64,000 bases of DNA from Psococerastis gibbosa (GCA_963971405.1 OZ020485.1:48605469-48669468); one strand, 5' to 3'. Counted from the stretch's first letter, positions 34,824 through 43,567 are shown. Notes: generated by a model not told the origin, from the sequence alone. Program-made: numbers and translations.

Positions 34824-34960
34824 TTATAACCGAAATGTAAGGAACTAGAAAAATCTGGACTTGGCGGGATTCTGACCTCGCCGGGGCATCGTCTGACAAA
34901 GCATATGTCGTGGGTTCGAACCGAGTCCAGGTTTTTCGAGATCCTGTAATTTCGGTTATA
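34824..34960. mobile_element. Palindromic element with tRNA-like core
   Basis: Arms of about 45 bp (TTATAACCGAAAT...CTGGACTTGG and its imperfect complement) face each other. The core 34857-34928 is 72 nt, can pair GGACTTG with CGAGTCC, and carries GGGTTCGAACC, a pol-III B-box-like motif. The other tRNA arms do not fold, so it is not called a tRNA gene. A half copy lies at about 39090-39135. Confidence 0.6.
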
Positions 34961-35037
34961 CCTAAGTTAATTTAATGACAGTATTAAATACCACATAATG
35001 ATACAATATATTGTATTAGTTGCAGCCCCTGTGAAAA

Positions 35038-35244
35038 CCAACAGGGCGAGATGGGGCCAGATAGAGGCAGACAGCCACACAATACCCTGTGCTCGTGTGG
35101 TCAGAGGCTGGACGCGGGCCACTTGTTCTAGTGCAGCTTATGTCCAGCCCTATGAACCAAAGACAACCTGTGGGAGAGCTACAGCGCAGCCTGCAATTTC
35201 ACCCGATTCTGGGACGTTTGCTTGGACACGAAAAATAAAGTAAA
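35038..35244 (+). pseudogene. Non-LTR retrotransposon 3' coding end, broken
   Basis: In one frame it reads LCSCGQRLDAGHLF, a stop, CSLCPA; in a shifted frame DNLWESYSAACNFTRFWDVC. The Cys/His knuckle and the following Leu-Trp segment are typical of jockey-like reverse transcriptase C-termini. A stop and a frameshift show it is dead. Confidence 0.7.
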
Positions 35245-35441
35245 TTGCACGTTGCCCTGAAATGGCATAGCCTATATAAATCGCGAATCGCGTTGGGTGT
35301 TGATTCCCTAAACTTACTTTCGCATATAATGTCTATAGGAGGTTGTCTCTTCAAAGCTTTCTGTCAATCTAGTGATAAAGCGTACCATAGGAAAAACTTA
35401 GTGTGGGTAGGAGTTACCATATAAGAATAGGCTACGTCAAC

Positions 35442-36137
35442 TTACTCGTGATCAGCTGATGTGAATCGTAATTCGCCCCTCCTTTGCTTCTTACATTTCA
35501 AATTGTCCATCCAACAGTCACATTTGTACGACCCGTCACGGAGTCTCCGGGCTTCGAAATGAGATGGGCATCGAATGTTTGGAGTCCTACAGTTATAAGA
35601 GACTGGAGCCTGATCTGAACTGGGTTTAGTTTGGTCGGAACTGGGCTTAATTTGGGCCGAAATGGTTGTCACAGTTGAGGCCGAAGTGTTTCTATTATTA
35701 GATGATATGGTTGCAGGTGGAACTGGAATGGTGACATTTATCGATGTTGCAGTTGGAACAGAAGTGATTTTATTATTAGAGGATACGGCTGGAGGTGGAA
35801 CTGAAATAGTGACATTTAGGGATGATGCAGTTGTAGTTAGAACAGAAAAACTTGCATTCGTGGATGTTAAGGTTGCAGATGGCACGGGCAAGCTGTTATT
35901 TGAGGATGATAAGTTTGCAGATGGATCGGAAAAATTTGTATTTGTGGATGTGGTAGCAGTTGAATCTGATGAGTTTGTAGTTGGAACTGGTTTGATTGTA
36001 GTTGGAACTGATGCGCTTGTAGTTGGGGCTGTTGTTGTTTTAATTGGAACTGGAGTGGTTGTAGTTTGACTCTGCTTGACACATTCACATTCAGTGTGGT
36101 TGTCAAATTGCAGTTCCTCATTAACGTTTTCACCATG
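35442..36137 (-). CDS. Pvf: Pvf-like last visible exon: knot end, mucin-like linker, Cys-rich tail
   Basis: Acceptor TTTTTGTTTCAG precedes CATGGTGAAAACG at 36137, phase 0. The exon starts HGENVNEELQFDNHTECECV, supplying the last two knot cysteines, then about 150 residues rich in Thr, Ser, Pro and Asn. The linker contains an internal repeat of about 78 bp (SLNVTISVPPPAVSSNN / SINVTIPVPPATISSNN) and a KPSSDQ duplication. The tail is Cys- and Arg/Lys-rich. The frame ends in TAA at 35444-35442. However, CGA|GTAAGT at the same place is a strong donor, so the exon may instead end at 35446 and splice onward. Open frame upstream of 36137 is SINE sequence and not coding. Confidence 0.82.
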   Translation of the reverse strand, partial: HGENVNEELQFDNHTECECVKQSQTTTTPVPIKTTTAPTTSASVPTTIKPVPTTNSSDSTATTSTNTNFSDPSANLSSSNNSLPVPSATLTSTNASFSVLTTTASSLNVTISVPPPAVSSNNKITSVPTATSINVTIPVPPATISSNNRNTSASTVTTISAQIKPSSDQTKPSSDQAPVSYNCRTPNIRCPSHFEARRLRDGSYKCDCWMDNLKCKKQRRGELRFTSADHE

Positions 36138-39100
36138 CTGAAACAAAAATGGTTGGTTAGAGTGCAAATAAGCCGGCCGCCATACCAAGTTGAATCCAGC
36201 GGACCAGAGCAGGTTCAAAGCTGCAGATAAATTGGTCGTGTGCACAGTGCCGGTAGGGAAACATGGTAGGACATGTCCTGGTCACCTCCGAACTAATCGT
36301 GTGACTTGACTGTGTTTCCCAAGTGGTTCGGAATCCACTATAATCAGGAGGTCCACTGGAGTCCTATGGGCCCACACCGTGGCCTGGGACTGTGTCAAAC
36401 CATACTACTACTAGAGTGCAAATAAATAAAAACTTAATTAACTAATTACATCAGCAGTAACCTTTTGATTCCACTCTCTATCTATCTATCTATCTATCTA
36501 CCTGAAACAAAGTGAAAGTGGCTCAAAGTGTTTTTGTTTCAGCTAAACGTAACGTAAGTTATATACCGTATGTACGCCTCATGGGTACACAAAGGGCGTC
36601 ACTTATTCATTTTCTCTTTGACAGGTCGCCATCTGTAATCATAAAACTACGGCCTTTCAGACACGTCACATGTTATTCCATCCCTCTACGACCAATGTTA
36701 ACTGAGACATGCATTTTTTAAGCATCCTCCAGGAACCTAGCTACCAAGTATCAGGTTGGGGCTGTCTACATTGACCCGGTCGATCTGATTGACTTGCCGT
36801 CGAAGGATATGATTGTCTTTGCTAACAAAGGTAAGGGTTGATGTTTTTCAACAGTTTATTAATTGGCAATGTTCACAGTAAGAATAATTGAGGTAGGTAC
36901 GCTGCTGTGATGCCAATAATTATGCTGTTGAAAGGGTCCCAAGATCTATGTCAGCTCAACACTCTAAATAGTAATAATCAGATAGACCTCTCTCTGTGAG
37001 CAGGCCAACGACCTGTCCAAATCATTATTGGTGGAGACACCCTCCCTTTGCAATTCTACCACCATAGCAGTACAGGCCAGGGCATGTAGAGTAGTGGTAT
37101 ACGTATACGGACTTCCACCCGAAAAGTTACTGGTTTTAGTCCCATACTCATTATATTTTCCAGCCATGCTTTCAGGCCTTCTTAATTGATCTTTATAGCC
37201 CTAACTCCGCTAGGTAATAGTAATAGGTAATAGAACAAAAAAGTATTTATTTCATATGACGTTTCAACCCGGATTAAGTAGATCCGCTACTGTTAGGCGT
37301 ACTTTAGCTTGACGAGAGGGTAGGACAGGGCGGCGGCTTGTGTGGTCCTCCCCCGGGGCTAATGCCATGAATAATAACCACTTGTACAACGTTCTGGACG
37401 GTTGCCACTCTATTAAGATACACATCAAGGCTCAATTGGGTCCGCACCCTCCCCGAATAAAAATTAATTTAAACGCCCCACCGGAATGTACCGCTACACA
37501 TCTTCGAGTAATACTCGTCGAGTAATAGGTACTCGTCGAGTATTACGTTCAAAATCAAATTTCAAAGTTGATAATGATAGCAGAGCCCTCATTGATAGCA
37601 CTCGGGATAGAAGAATTGTTTCTCTACTGCTTGAAATGAAGAATCTGGCTGCCACTTACATAGTTACATAATTAATTTAAACGCCCCACCGGAATGTACC
37701 GCTACACATCTTCGAGTAATACTCGTCGAGTAATAGGTACTCGTCGAGTATTAAGTTCAAAATCAAATTTCAAAGTTGATAATGATAGCAGAGCCCTCAC
37801 TGATAGCACTCGCGATAGAAGAATTGTTTCTCTACTGTTTGATATGAACAATGTGGCTGCCACTTACATAGTCTATGTGCGTGTATTATTGTGTTAATTT
37901 TAAATAGTAAATAAATACTGACTTCTTTTCGACTACTAAGCCAGAAATACATTTTGAAAATATAAGTTTTGGGCCAAACTTCAGCGTTGTTAGTAGGTAG
38001 GTACTTATTTAATTAAAAAAAAAAAAAAAACACTCTAGTTTCTAATGCACATTTTTTCGAGGATTAATACCAGTTTGTGATGGCGTAGAGGCATAGTTTG
38101 ACGAGAGCAATAATTATAATTTTAACCGTCAAAACTTTCTGTGAGAAAAAAAAAGTGTTTCTAAGTCCGCGTCTAACAGACACATGCACGAGAAAAGTGA
38201 CACATTTCTAAATATTGGCTTTTGAGATAATTCAAATTTTAGTTCTGACCATTTTTTAGTTTTACTTGTAGTACTATCGAGGCACTTAATACTTTTGAGA
38301 TGTGACAGTTTACTTGAAAGAGAAATGTAATTACCACGTCAACGCCTGGAGCACATTCCGAATTATGTCAGTATTGCCAAACTTGAAGTAGTCAAACTTG
38401 ACAATGGATCCGTGACAAAACGCAATCTTATGGAAACAAATTAAACTAGATATGTGACACTACATTCATAAAATTCGCTATATTTTCCTCGACATTTTTG
38501 TATCAATAACTCAATTTTGCAATTTTTGAAATGTGTCACTTTTCTCGTGCATGAGCGATATGCACTATTGCAATTTAGGGAATCATTTCTTCTGTGGTAT
38601 GTGACCGCAATGTTACATGGGAGGGTTTGTTAGTCCCTTTACGGAAAAAAATAATTACGAGTTTGCTCGATAAAAAAGACACAATATTGGGAAATTACTG
38701 CGGTAGAACTGCACAAATTTGATTATGCAACTCGGTCGAAAGTCGAAACCGGGTTATCAGTATTATTTGGATTCTACCAGACCAGTCTCAGCAATATTTT
38801 TAAATTACACTATTCAACTGTGAAGTCTTTCAAAAAATTTCTAATTTTTCAGTAATGGAAGTCGGATACAGAAGTCAAGTTGCTGCTGACAGTTATTTAC
38901 TTAACGTGTCCAGGCGGAACACGTTTTAAGGGTTGTCCAGTAGGTAGCGGCCTGGATGGCCTTGTTGTTAGCTGACGGTTAAGAAACGGAAACTTCAGCC
39001 AAGTGATGAACGATAAGTTATCGCCTTCTGCATGTAATAATGGAAGGGAAGATAGAAGGGCTGAGGGTGGGGACCAAAATATGAGGATATAGAAAAAACT

Positions 39101-40915
39101 GGACTTGGTGGGATTCGAACCCACGATCCCGGGGCGATATATATAAATATATATATAATATATATAAATTTATAGCAGATAGGAAATGAAGAGGCTTGAA
39201 GCGTTTGAAATGTGCTGTTACGGAAGGACCAGATGGCGAATGAAAGAGTGCTAGAGGCTATTGAAGAAGAGGGACAGCTGCTACCTCATATAAAAAGTAG
39301 AAGAGCGAAATGAGTAGGACATTTATTAAGACACATCTGGTACACACCATAATTGAGGACACAGTGGAACCAATAGGAAAGGGCGGCCGAAGAACGAATT
39401 CATGGATCAACTGAAGGAAGACGCAGGTGCTCGAACGTGCCAAGAGCTAAGGAGGAAGGCGTAGGGCCGAGAGAGCTCGCGAATGATATGCAGAGTTGCT
39501 GCCAACCAACCGTTGAAATTGTTACCCCAGAAGAAAGACAACTCACTCACCTTGTAAGCCCACACGTAGAAGGTGATGACTTCTTTGGTCTTTACTTGAC
39601 ACTCCCTGTCGTCTTCACAACAGCCCGTGTCCCTCCCGCAGCGGTGAAGCAAAAGGCAGTTGGTGTGGTAGGTGAGGTATGTCAGAGGAGGCACTACATC
39701 CTCTATGCAGATAACCCGGGGGAGAGGGTGTTTGCAGTCTGTACTTTTGGCCATTTCACTGTACGCCTCTGTGTCTGCAATGGAAATAAAAATAAATAAA
39801 TACTGCAATTAAAATCAGGCCAGCAAGGTGGCCATCGGCGACTCAGTCAATCAACGGTTCCACAGTTGTGGCCGAGCGTATTTGGGAGGTTCTCGCCAAA
39901 GGCTAACAGTAATCAAAATAAAGTTATTAGCCAGGGAACCAAGGTGACGTACGCGCGCCTGCGAATCTGTTGCATTGCATTGTTAATATATTTTTCATTT
40001 TCCAATATTTTCATTCTTTTATGTTTGCAACCATACAAGTTGGTTACTCCTTGACGCTATGGCCTCTGGAAGGCTTTGGCCTGCTCTGCCACATCGCGCC
40101 AGCCTGCGCGGTCCTGTGCTCTCCTCCGCCAGTCATCGACACCAAGGGTCACCAGATCCCCCTCGACGTCATCCAGCCATTGGATCCGTGGTCGTTCCAC
40201 TCGTCTTCTCCCTTGGGGCACCTTGTGTAAGGCTGCTCTTGTTGCCCTTAGCCTGGAATTGCTACTTACCATTTAATTGGTGCAGCCATTGTGAGGGGGT
40301 AGAGGTGGCTTGGGTAGTAGTCAAACTAATGTTTAATAGGTGGACGTTATGTCCTGTAGCACGTGGATCCATTGTGATGGGGTAGACGTGGCTTGATTAG
40401 TACTCATAATAGCAGTATTCTGCGGTCTAGTAAATGCTACTTACCATTTAATAAGTGGACTTTGTGTACTATAGTTGGAGGAGGCATTTTGATGATGGTA
40501 GAGGTGGCTTGAGTAGTAGTCGAACTCCTGTTTAATAGGTGGACGTTATGTCCTGTAGCACGTGGATCCATTGTAATGGGGTAGACGTGGCTTGATTAGT
40601 ACTCATAATAGCAGTATTCTGGTCTAGTAAATGCTACTTACCATTTAATAAGTGGACTTTGTGTACTATAGTTGGTGGAGGCATTGTGATGATGGTAGAG
40701 GTGGCTTGGGTAGTAGTCGAACTACTGTTCATTGTGATAGTGGTTGATATGGTGGCTTGGGTAGCAGTCGTGGAATCGTTTAATAGAGCGACCGTAGAAG
40801 GGGCTGACAAAGTAATATTGGAAGACGTAACTGTAACATTCTGGTCCATTATACGATTATCTTCGACTTGTTGGTCCATTTCAGGATTTTCGGTCGCCCA
40901 CTCCTCGATGGAACT
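35442..40915 (-). CDS. Pvf: PDGF/VEGF-related (Pvf-type) growth factor, 3' three exons
   Basis: Exons in transcription order are 40915-40642, 39774-39551 and 36137-35442, with GT-AG borders and matching phases (1, then 0). They encode about 397 residues. The central exon and the start of the next give the cystine-knot pattern of the family: CKHPLPRV, HTNC, HRCGRDTGCC, EC, and finally FDNHTECECV. The knot is flanked on both sides by Ser/Thr/Pro-rich, N-glycosylation-rich segments. The C-terminus adds a cysteine cluster (YNCRTPNIRC, CDCWMDNLKC). Known members are secreted dimers that activate a PVR-type receptor tyrosine kinase. The signal-peptide exon was not found and must lie at higher coordinates or beyond the window. 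The gene is convergent with dachsous. Confidence 0.85.
36158..36425 (+). mobile_element. 240-bp SINE with 14-bp target duplication
   Basis: SINE body 36172-36411 begins GCCGGCCGCCATACC and ends in an ACT repeat. Identical TAGAGTGCAAATAA flanks occur at 36158-36171 and 36412-36425. A copy of exactly the same length lies at 56737-56976. The insertion lies within the Pvf-like intron; on the gene's strand its near edge is about 21-35 bp upstream of the 36137 acceptor. Confidence 0.92.
36474..36503. repeat. (CTAT)n microsatellite
   Basis: About seven CTAT units. Confidence 0.9.
36733..36830 (+). CDS. Possible isolated exon of unknown gene
   Basis: Bounded by CATCCTCCAG and AAAG|GTAAGG. It reads NLATKYQVGAVYIDPVDLI and continues DLPSKDMIVFANK with protein-like composition and no stop; TAA lies just upstream in this frame. 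It is antisense to the Pvf-like intron. I recognise no family. It could be a real exon, a fragment of a mobile element or a retro-copied piece. Confidence 0.3.
36831..37460. other. Pvf-like intron segment
   Basis: AT-rich. Contains a fragment of the CTCCGCTAGGT dispersed repeat near 37195-37255. Otherwise nothing recognised. Confidence 0.5.
37462..37880. repeat. 208-bp tandem duplication
   Basis: Two units begin ATTAATTTAAACGCCCCACC at about 37462 and 37670. Each contains the short palindromes ACTCGTCGAGT twice. Units differ by a handful of substitutions. The matching small open frames at 37486-37671 and 37694-37897 arise from the duplication. Confidence 0.85.
37900..39090. other. Pvf-like intron segment
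   Basis: AT-rich with A and T runs; no gene or element ends recognised. Confidence 0.5.
39090..39175. repeat. tRNA-like half element and TA-rich tract
   Basis: GGACTTGGTGGGATTCGAAC and following bases match the arm of the palindrome at 34824-34960; its complement reads like the T-arm and 3' acceptor of a tRNA. It runs into a (TA)n-rich stretch at 39138-39170. Confidence 0.55.
39176..39520 (+). pseudogene. Non-LTR retrotransposon RT C-terminal remnant, copy 1
   Basis: Reads RLEAFEMCCYGR, then VLEAIEEEGQLLPHIKSRRAK, stop, VGH: the C-terminal region of RTE/related LINE reverse transcriptases (usual form LEAFEMWCYRRML...GH). Frameshifts and stops are present. Paralogous to 42790-43620 including the GTTGCTGCCAAYCAA end. 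Lies next to the Pvf-like knot exon, in its intron. Confidence 0.75.
39551..39774 (-). CDS. Pvf: Pvf-like cystine-knot exon
   Basis: Acceptor TTATTTCCATTGCAG, donor AAG|GTGAGT. The exon enters after one base of a split codon, giving GAC with the upstream exon's final G, and leaves at phase 0. It encodes STDCKHPLPRVICIEDVV, TYHTNCLLLHRCGRDTGCC, DRECQVKTKEVITFYVWAYK. This is six of the eight knot cysteines in order plus one extra Cys (VIC). The gene-family match is strongest here. Confidence 0.9.
40057..40280 (-). pseudogene. Non-LTR retrotransposon reverse transcriptase tail
   Basis: Reads ATRAALHKVPQGRRRVERP, then QWLDDVEGDLVTLGVDDWR and DRAGWRDVAEQAKAF: the standard C-terminus of an arthropod LINE reverse transcriptase. 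71 residues are open, but the rest of the element is missing. Confidence 0.85.
40257..40630 (-). repeat. Tandem copies of the Pvf-like exon 3' end, with splice donors
   Basis: GCTACTTACCATTTAAT recurs at 40261, 40436 and, at the true exon end, 40633 (spacing 175 and 197 bp). Each copy carries the AATG|GTAAGT donor on the minus strand and sequence for a Thr-rich peptide; the middle one reads SSTTTQATSTIIKMPPP before the donor. Each unit is itself two half-units of about 98 bp. Confidence 0.8.
40642..40915 (-). CDS. Pvf: Pvf-like upstream exon, Ser/Thr-rich propeptide
   Basis: Acceptor CTATTTCTTGCAG before AGTTCCATCG at 40915, donor ATG|GTAAGT at 40641. Phases 0 in and 1 out. Encodes SSIEEWATENPEMDQQVED, then a Thr/Ser/Asn-rich stretch with several N-x-S/T sites, ending PPPTIVHKVHLLN. 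Low-complexity sequence makes homology weak. The call rests on phase, strong splice sites and position upstream of the knot exon. Confidence 0.7.
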
Positions 40916-41195
40916 CTGCAAGAAATAGAGAGAGGTTTGAAGTGTTTGTAGGCTATATTTTAAATTTGTACAATTCAGAAGTGTATATCCAGGAATACTT
41001 TCGAGGCGCAGCAGTTGTTAGTTAAATTGACCCTCTGCTGGCGGAAACTTTTAGAAGATTCTCTGACGTTACCGAATTTTTCAGGTCCCTCATGCACTAC
41101 TAGTAGTTGTTATGGCAAACACAAATGGTTAAATATCGTTTAAAATAAATTTATTTATAGACTTCTTGTGATGGGGAAAGATGTGTCTAACTCAT
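40916..41195. other. Stretch upstream of the visible Pvf-like exons
   Basis: Should be intron of the Pvf-like gene if earlier exons exist. No signal peptide or exon recognised. Confidence 0.5.
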
Positions 41196-41574
41196 AGGAA
41201 CAGGAAAACCAACGGCCTTACCATGTTGATTCCATTAGAGCAGAGCATGTTTCAAACTGCGGCAACTTGGTAGTGTGCAAAGCGTTGGCAGGGGAACCTG
41301 GTGGGACATGATAACGCGCTTAGGCAGTGCAAGTCGAGTCCTGGTCACCTCCGATCTAATCGTGTGACTTCACCATGTTCCCCAAGTGGTTCGGAATCCA
41401 CTATAATCAGGAGGTCCACCCTGTTAGTCAACTCCCCTTTCCCCGAGGTGATAGAGTCTGCCCTTTGGGTGCCTCAAGTTAACAAACAGACTCACTCCCC
41501 CCGCCAGGCTGACAGGGTTGCTTAAAGCAGAAATGCTGAAAGCAGGCGTTAGAAATAACAGGAACAGGAAAACC
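41196..41574 (+). mobile_element. SINE relative with a different 3' half and 15-bp target duplication
   Basis: Body 41211-41559 lies between identical AGGAACAGGAAAACC copies at 41196-41210 and 41560-41574. Its first ~200 bp match the 240-bp SINE (CATGTTGATTCC..., CTGGTCACCTCCG, GGTTCGGAATCCACTATAAT). The last ~150 bp (from about 41420) are unrelated to that family's CCGTGGCCTGGGACT end. Confidence 0.8.
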
Positions 41575-41604
41575 CCCCAAAAAAAACCAATATTATTATT
41601 ACTG

Positions 41605-41850
41605 TAACAGCAAAGGCTTTCACGGCCGGAGTCGAATGAAGAACCAGTAGAATCCGGGCTGATGGGCCGTGGTCGAAATGAAAGCGAACTTCCAAACGTT
41701 TCGTCAACATCTGCGGTCGACATCTTCAGTGGAACTGCGAAGACTTCTAAGATACAATCTTATAATATGATGTCAACGGAACGTTTGGGAGGTCGCTTTC
41801 ATTTCGACCAAGGCCCATCAGCCCGGATTCTACTGGTTCATTATTATTAT
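41605..41850. mobile_element. Fold-back element, copy 1
   Basis: Left arm AGTAGAATCCGGGCTGATGG...GCGAACTTCCAAACGTT and its near-perfect complement on the right enclose CTGCGGTCGACATCTTCAGT. TATTATTATTACT occurs on both sides (about 41591 and 41839), a possible but low-complexity target duplication. Terminal GGCTTTCACGGCCGGAGT precedes the left arm. Class uncertain; no reverse transcriptase or transposase is present. Confidence 0.7.
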
Positions 41851-42780
41851 TACTATTTACAATTATTGTAGCTCAGCTGGGCAGAATTGTATTACCATGA
41901 TTACGAATGTTTATAAACTAGTCAGTAGTTGCGTTACAACTGTTTATGAACATGTCTGTAGAATATGCGTGGAGTAGAGTAGTTACGACAAGCATAAGAA
42001 TAACAAAGTTGAATTGATATTTACGGGGGACCTAACTTGACCCCAATTCCCCATACAGTCTGGCTGTAAAGCGTCGTGAACTTTCGCAAGTGCAAGAATA
42101 TAACTGGCTTTTTAATTACCTAATTCTTTTTAAGTATCAATTTTACGACTTTGAGTCTAACTGTTCTGCCATCTGCATTTTGGATTATTCTGATGAGTCC
42201 TTCAAGCTAATAACTTAATTTTCCTCTTCCACATAAGTTAAGTATAAATAAATAAAGAACGAAAGGAATATTTCTGTTAAATTATATAATCAAGAAATCG
42301 ACAAGAAAGTAGCCTATAAAGTAAAATCGTTAAAATATAGTCAAAATAGTTTTTTTTTAAATAGTATAAAAATATGTCATTGGGCCTCAGTGACAGTGTA
42401 GAAAGCTTGCTCTAAGGAGTAGTCTCTAAAATATTAAGGGAAGTTAGTAGCATTTCTCGCCAATCTCAGTTCAATCGGGCGTTTTGTAAGGTAGGGTAGG
42501 CAAATCTTTGTAGTATTGGATCCAGTCGCTCACACTTGGCTGTGTGTGGTGTTGGCCTTACAAGGTCTCACTTTTGCCTTGTGTGCAGTGCAGTGCAGTA
42601 GGAAGTAGAGTAGGGTCTTTTGATTATCATACCAGAAAAATGGTTGGTTCGAGCCCCTTCTTGGTCTTTTTTCTGGTGATTCGTTCTTGTTTAGGGATTT
42701 TGAGTGAATTTAATCTTACCTACATATATTATAGGCTATAAGGAATCTGTCAACTTTAAGCATCGGGAAATAGTTCCTAA
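41851..42780. other. Non-coding stretch
   Basis: AT-rich; no element ends or gene recognised. The small frame at 42544-42741 has no known domain. Confidence 0.45.
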
Positions 42781-42789
42781 AAACCTGTG

Positions 42790-43189
42790 CCTGCGGTGAG
42801 TTGTATTACATGGATGTGAAACCTGGAGTACAAGTATATCAGATAAGGAGCTGAAGCCGCTTAGAAGCGGTGGCGTTACAGGAGGATGCTTACAGAAGGA
42901 TGCTTAGGATCAGCTGGAGGGGTCACGTGACATGTGAAACAGTGCTAGAGGCTATTCAGGAAAAGAGGCAGCTGCTACCCCATATAAAATGGAGAAGAGC
43001 GAAATGGGTAGGACATTTTACATTTGTTAAGGTACCGTACGAAAATATGGTGCACACCATCATTGAAGACACAGTGGAAGGAACCAACAGAAGCGGGCGG
43101 CCGAAGAAGGTATTCCAGGATCAATTGTAGGAGGACGCAGGAACTCGAACGTACAAAGAACTGATGCAGAAGAAGCAGAACTGAGAGAG
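42790..43189 (+). pseudogene. Non-LTR retrotransposon RT C-terminal remnant, copy 2, left part
   Basis: HGCETWSTSISDKELKPLRS in one frame, then AYRRMLRISWRGHVT, QLLPHIKWRRAKWVGH and TNRSGRPKKVFQDQL in another: the end of an RTE/related reverse transcriptase. At least one frameshift separates the two. The right part, about 43567-43620, is cut off by two inserted palindromic elements. Confidence 0.82.
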
Positions 43190-43479
43190 CAGCAGCCTGA
43201 TCGAGGCGATTATAATACCGGTATTTATTTAATTCCCTGGTAATAACAATGTAAACAAGATAATTTTATAATGGAAAGTGCTATTCAAAATTTGTTGGTT
43301 TACAGCTATAATCCTAGGGTATTTATTTAACCCCGGTATTTATTTAATCCCCTGGTAATAAAAATGTAAACAAGATAATTTTATAATGGAAAGTGCTATT
43401 CAAAATTTGTTTGTTTCCAGTTATAATCCTAGGGTATTTATTTAACCCCGGTATTAAAATCGCCTCGATCAGGCTGCTG
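43190..43479. mobile_element. MITE with 32-bp inverted ends and two internal 115-bp tandem units
   Basis: Ends CAGCAGCCTGATCGAGGCGA and the complement TCGCCTCGATCAGGCTGCTG. The interior is a direct repeat: CCGGTATTTATTTAAT starts at 43218 and 43333, and the phase is kept to 43448. Inserted in the LINE remnant. No convincing target duplication was found. Confidence 0.85.
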
Positions 43480-43495
43480 GAGTATGTACATAAGT

Positions 43496-43567
43496 ACTAC
43501 CCGACCCCGATAGGATGGCACTTGGAACACAAATCGAATAAACAAAGTGTTCCGTGGTCGGGTAGTA
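43496..43567. repeat. Small fold-back, about 72 bp
   Basis: ACTACCCGACC and GGTCGGGTAGT close a loop that contains a second inverted pair, GGAACAC and GTGTTCC. Lies between the MITE and the end of the LINE remnant and is absent from the paralogous remnant at 39.4 kb. Confidence 0.7.

Larger units (their letters stand above)
39775..40641 (-). other. Pvf: Pvf-like intron with LINE tail and copied exon ends
   Basis: Contains a minus-strand LINE tail (40057-40280) and the tandem copies of the neighbouring exon's 3' end (about 40257-40630). The remainder, 39775-40056, shows nothing recognisable. Confidence 0.75.

Noticed and set aside
34857-34928. Candidate tRNA gene
   Set aside because: The acceptor stem pairs, but there is no proper D-arm or T-stem and the sequence is part of a larger palindrome.
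35662-36069. 135-residue + strand open frame
   Set aside because: It is the antisense shadow of the repetitive Thr-rich linker of the Pvf-like exon.
36138-36245. N-terminal extension of the Pvf-like last exon starting at an ATG near 36245
   Set aside because: This segment is SINE sequence plus the polypyrimidine tract. The exon border at 36137 restores the family motif and phase.
41645-41690. CTGATGG...CGAAA resembling a hammerhead ribozyme core, as found in some Penelope-like elements
   Set aside because: The invariant base after CTGATG is wrong, the stem loop would be only two bases, and the paralogue at 50.6 kb lacks GAAA altogether.
42870-43130. Host gene with an 86-residue frame
   Set aside because: The sequence is the C-terminal tail of a LINE reverse transcriptase with a frameshift relative to its upstream part.
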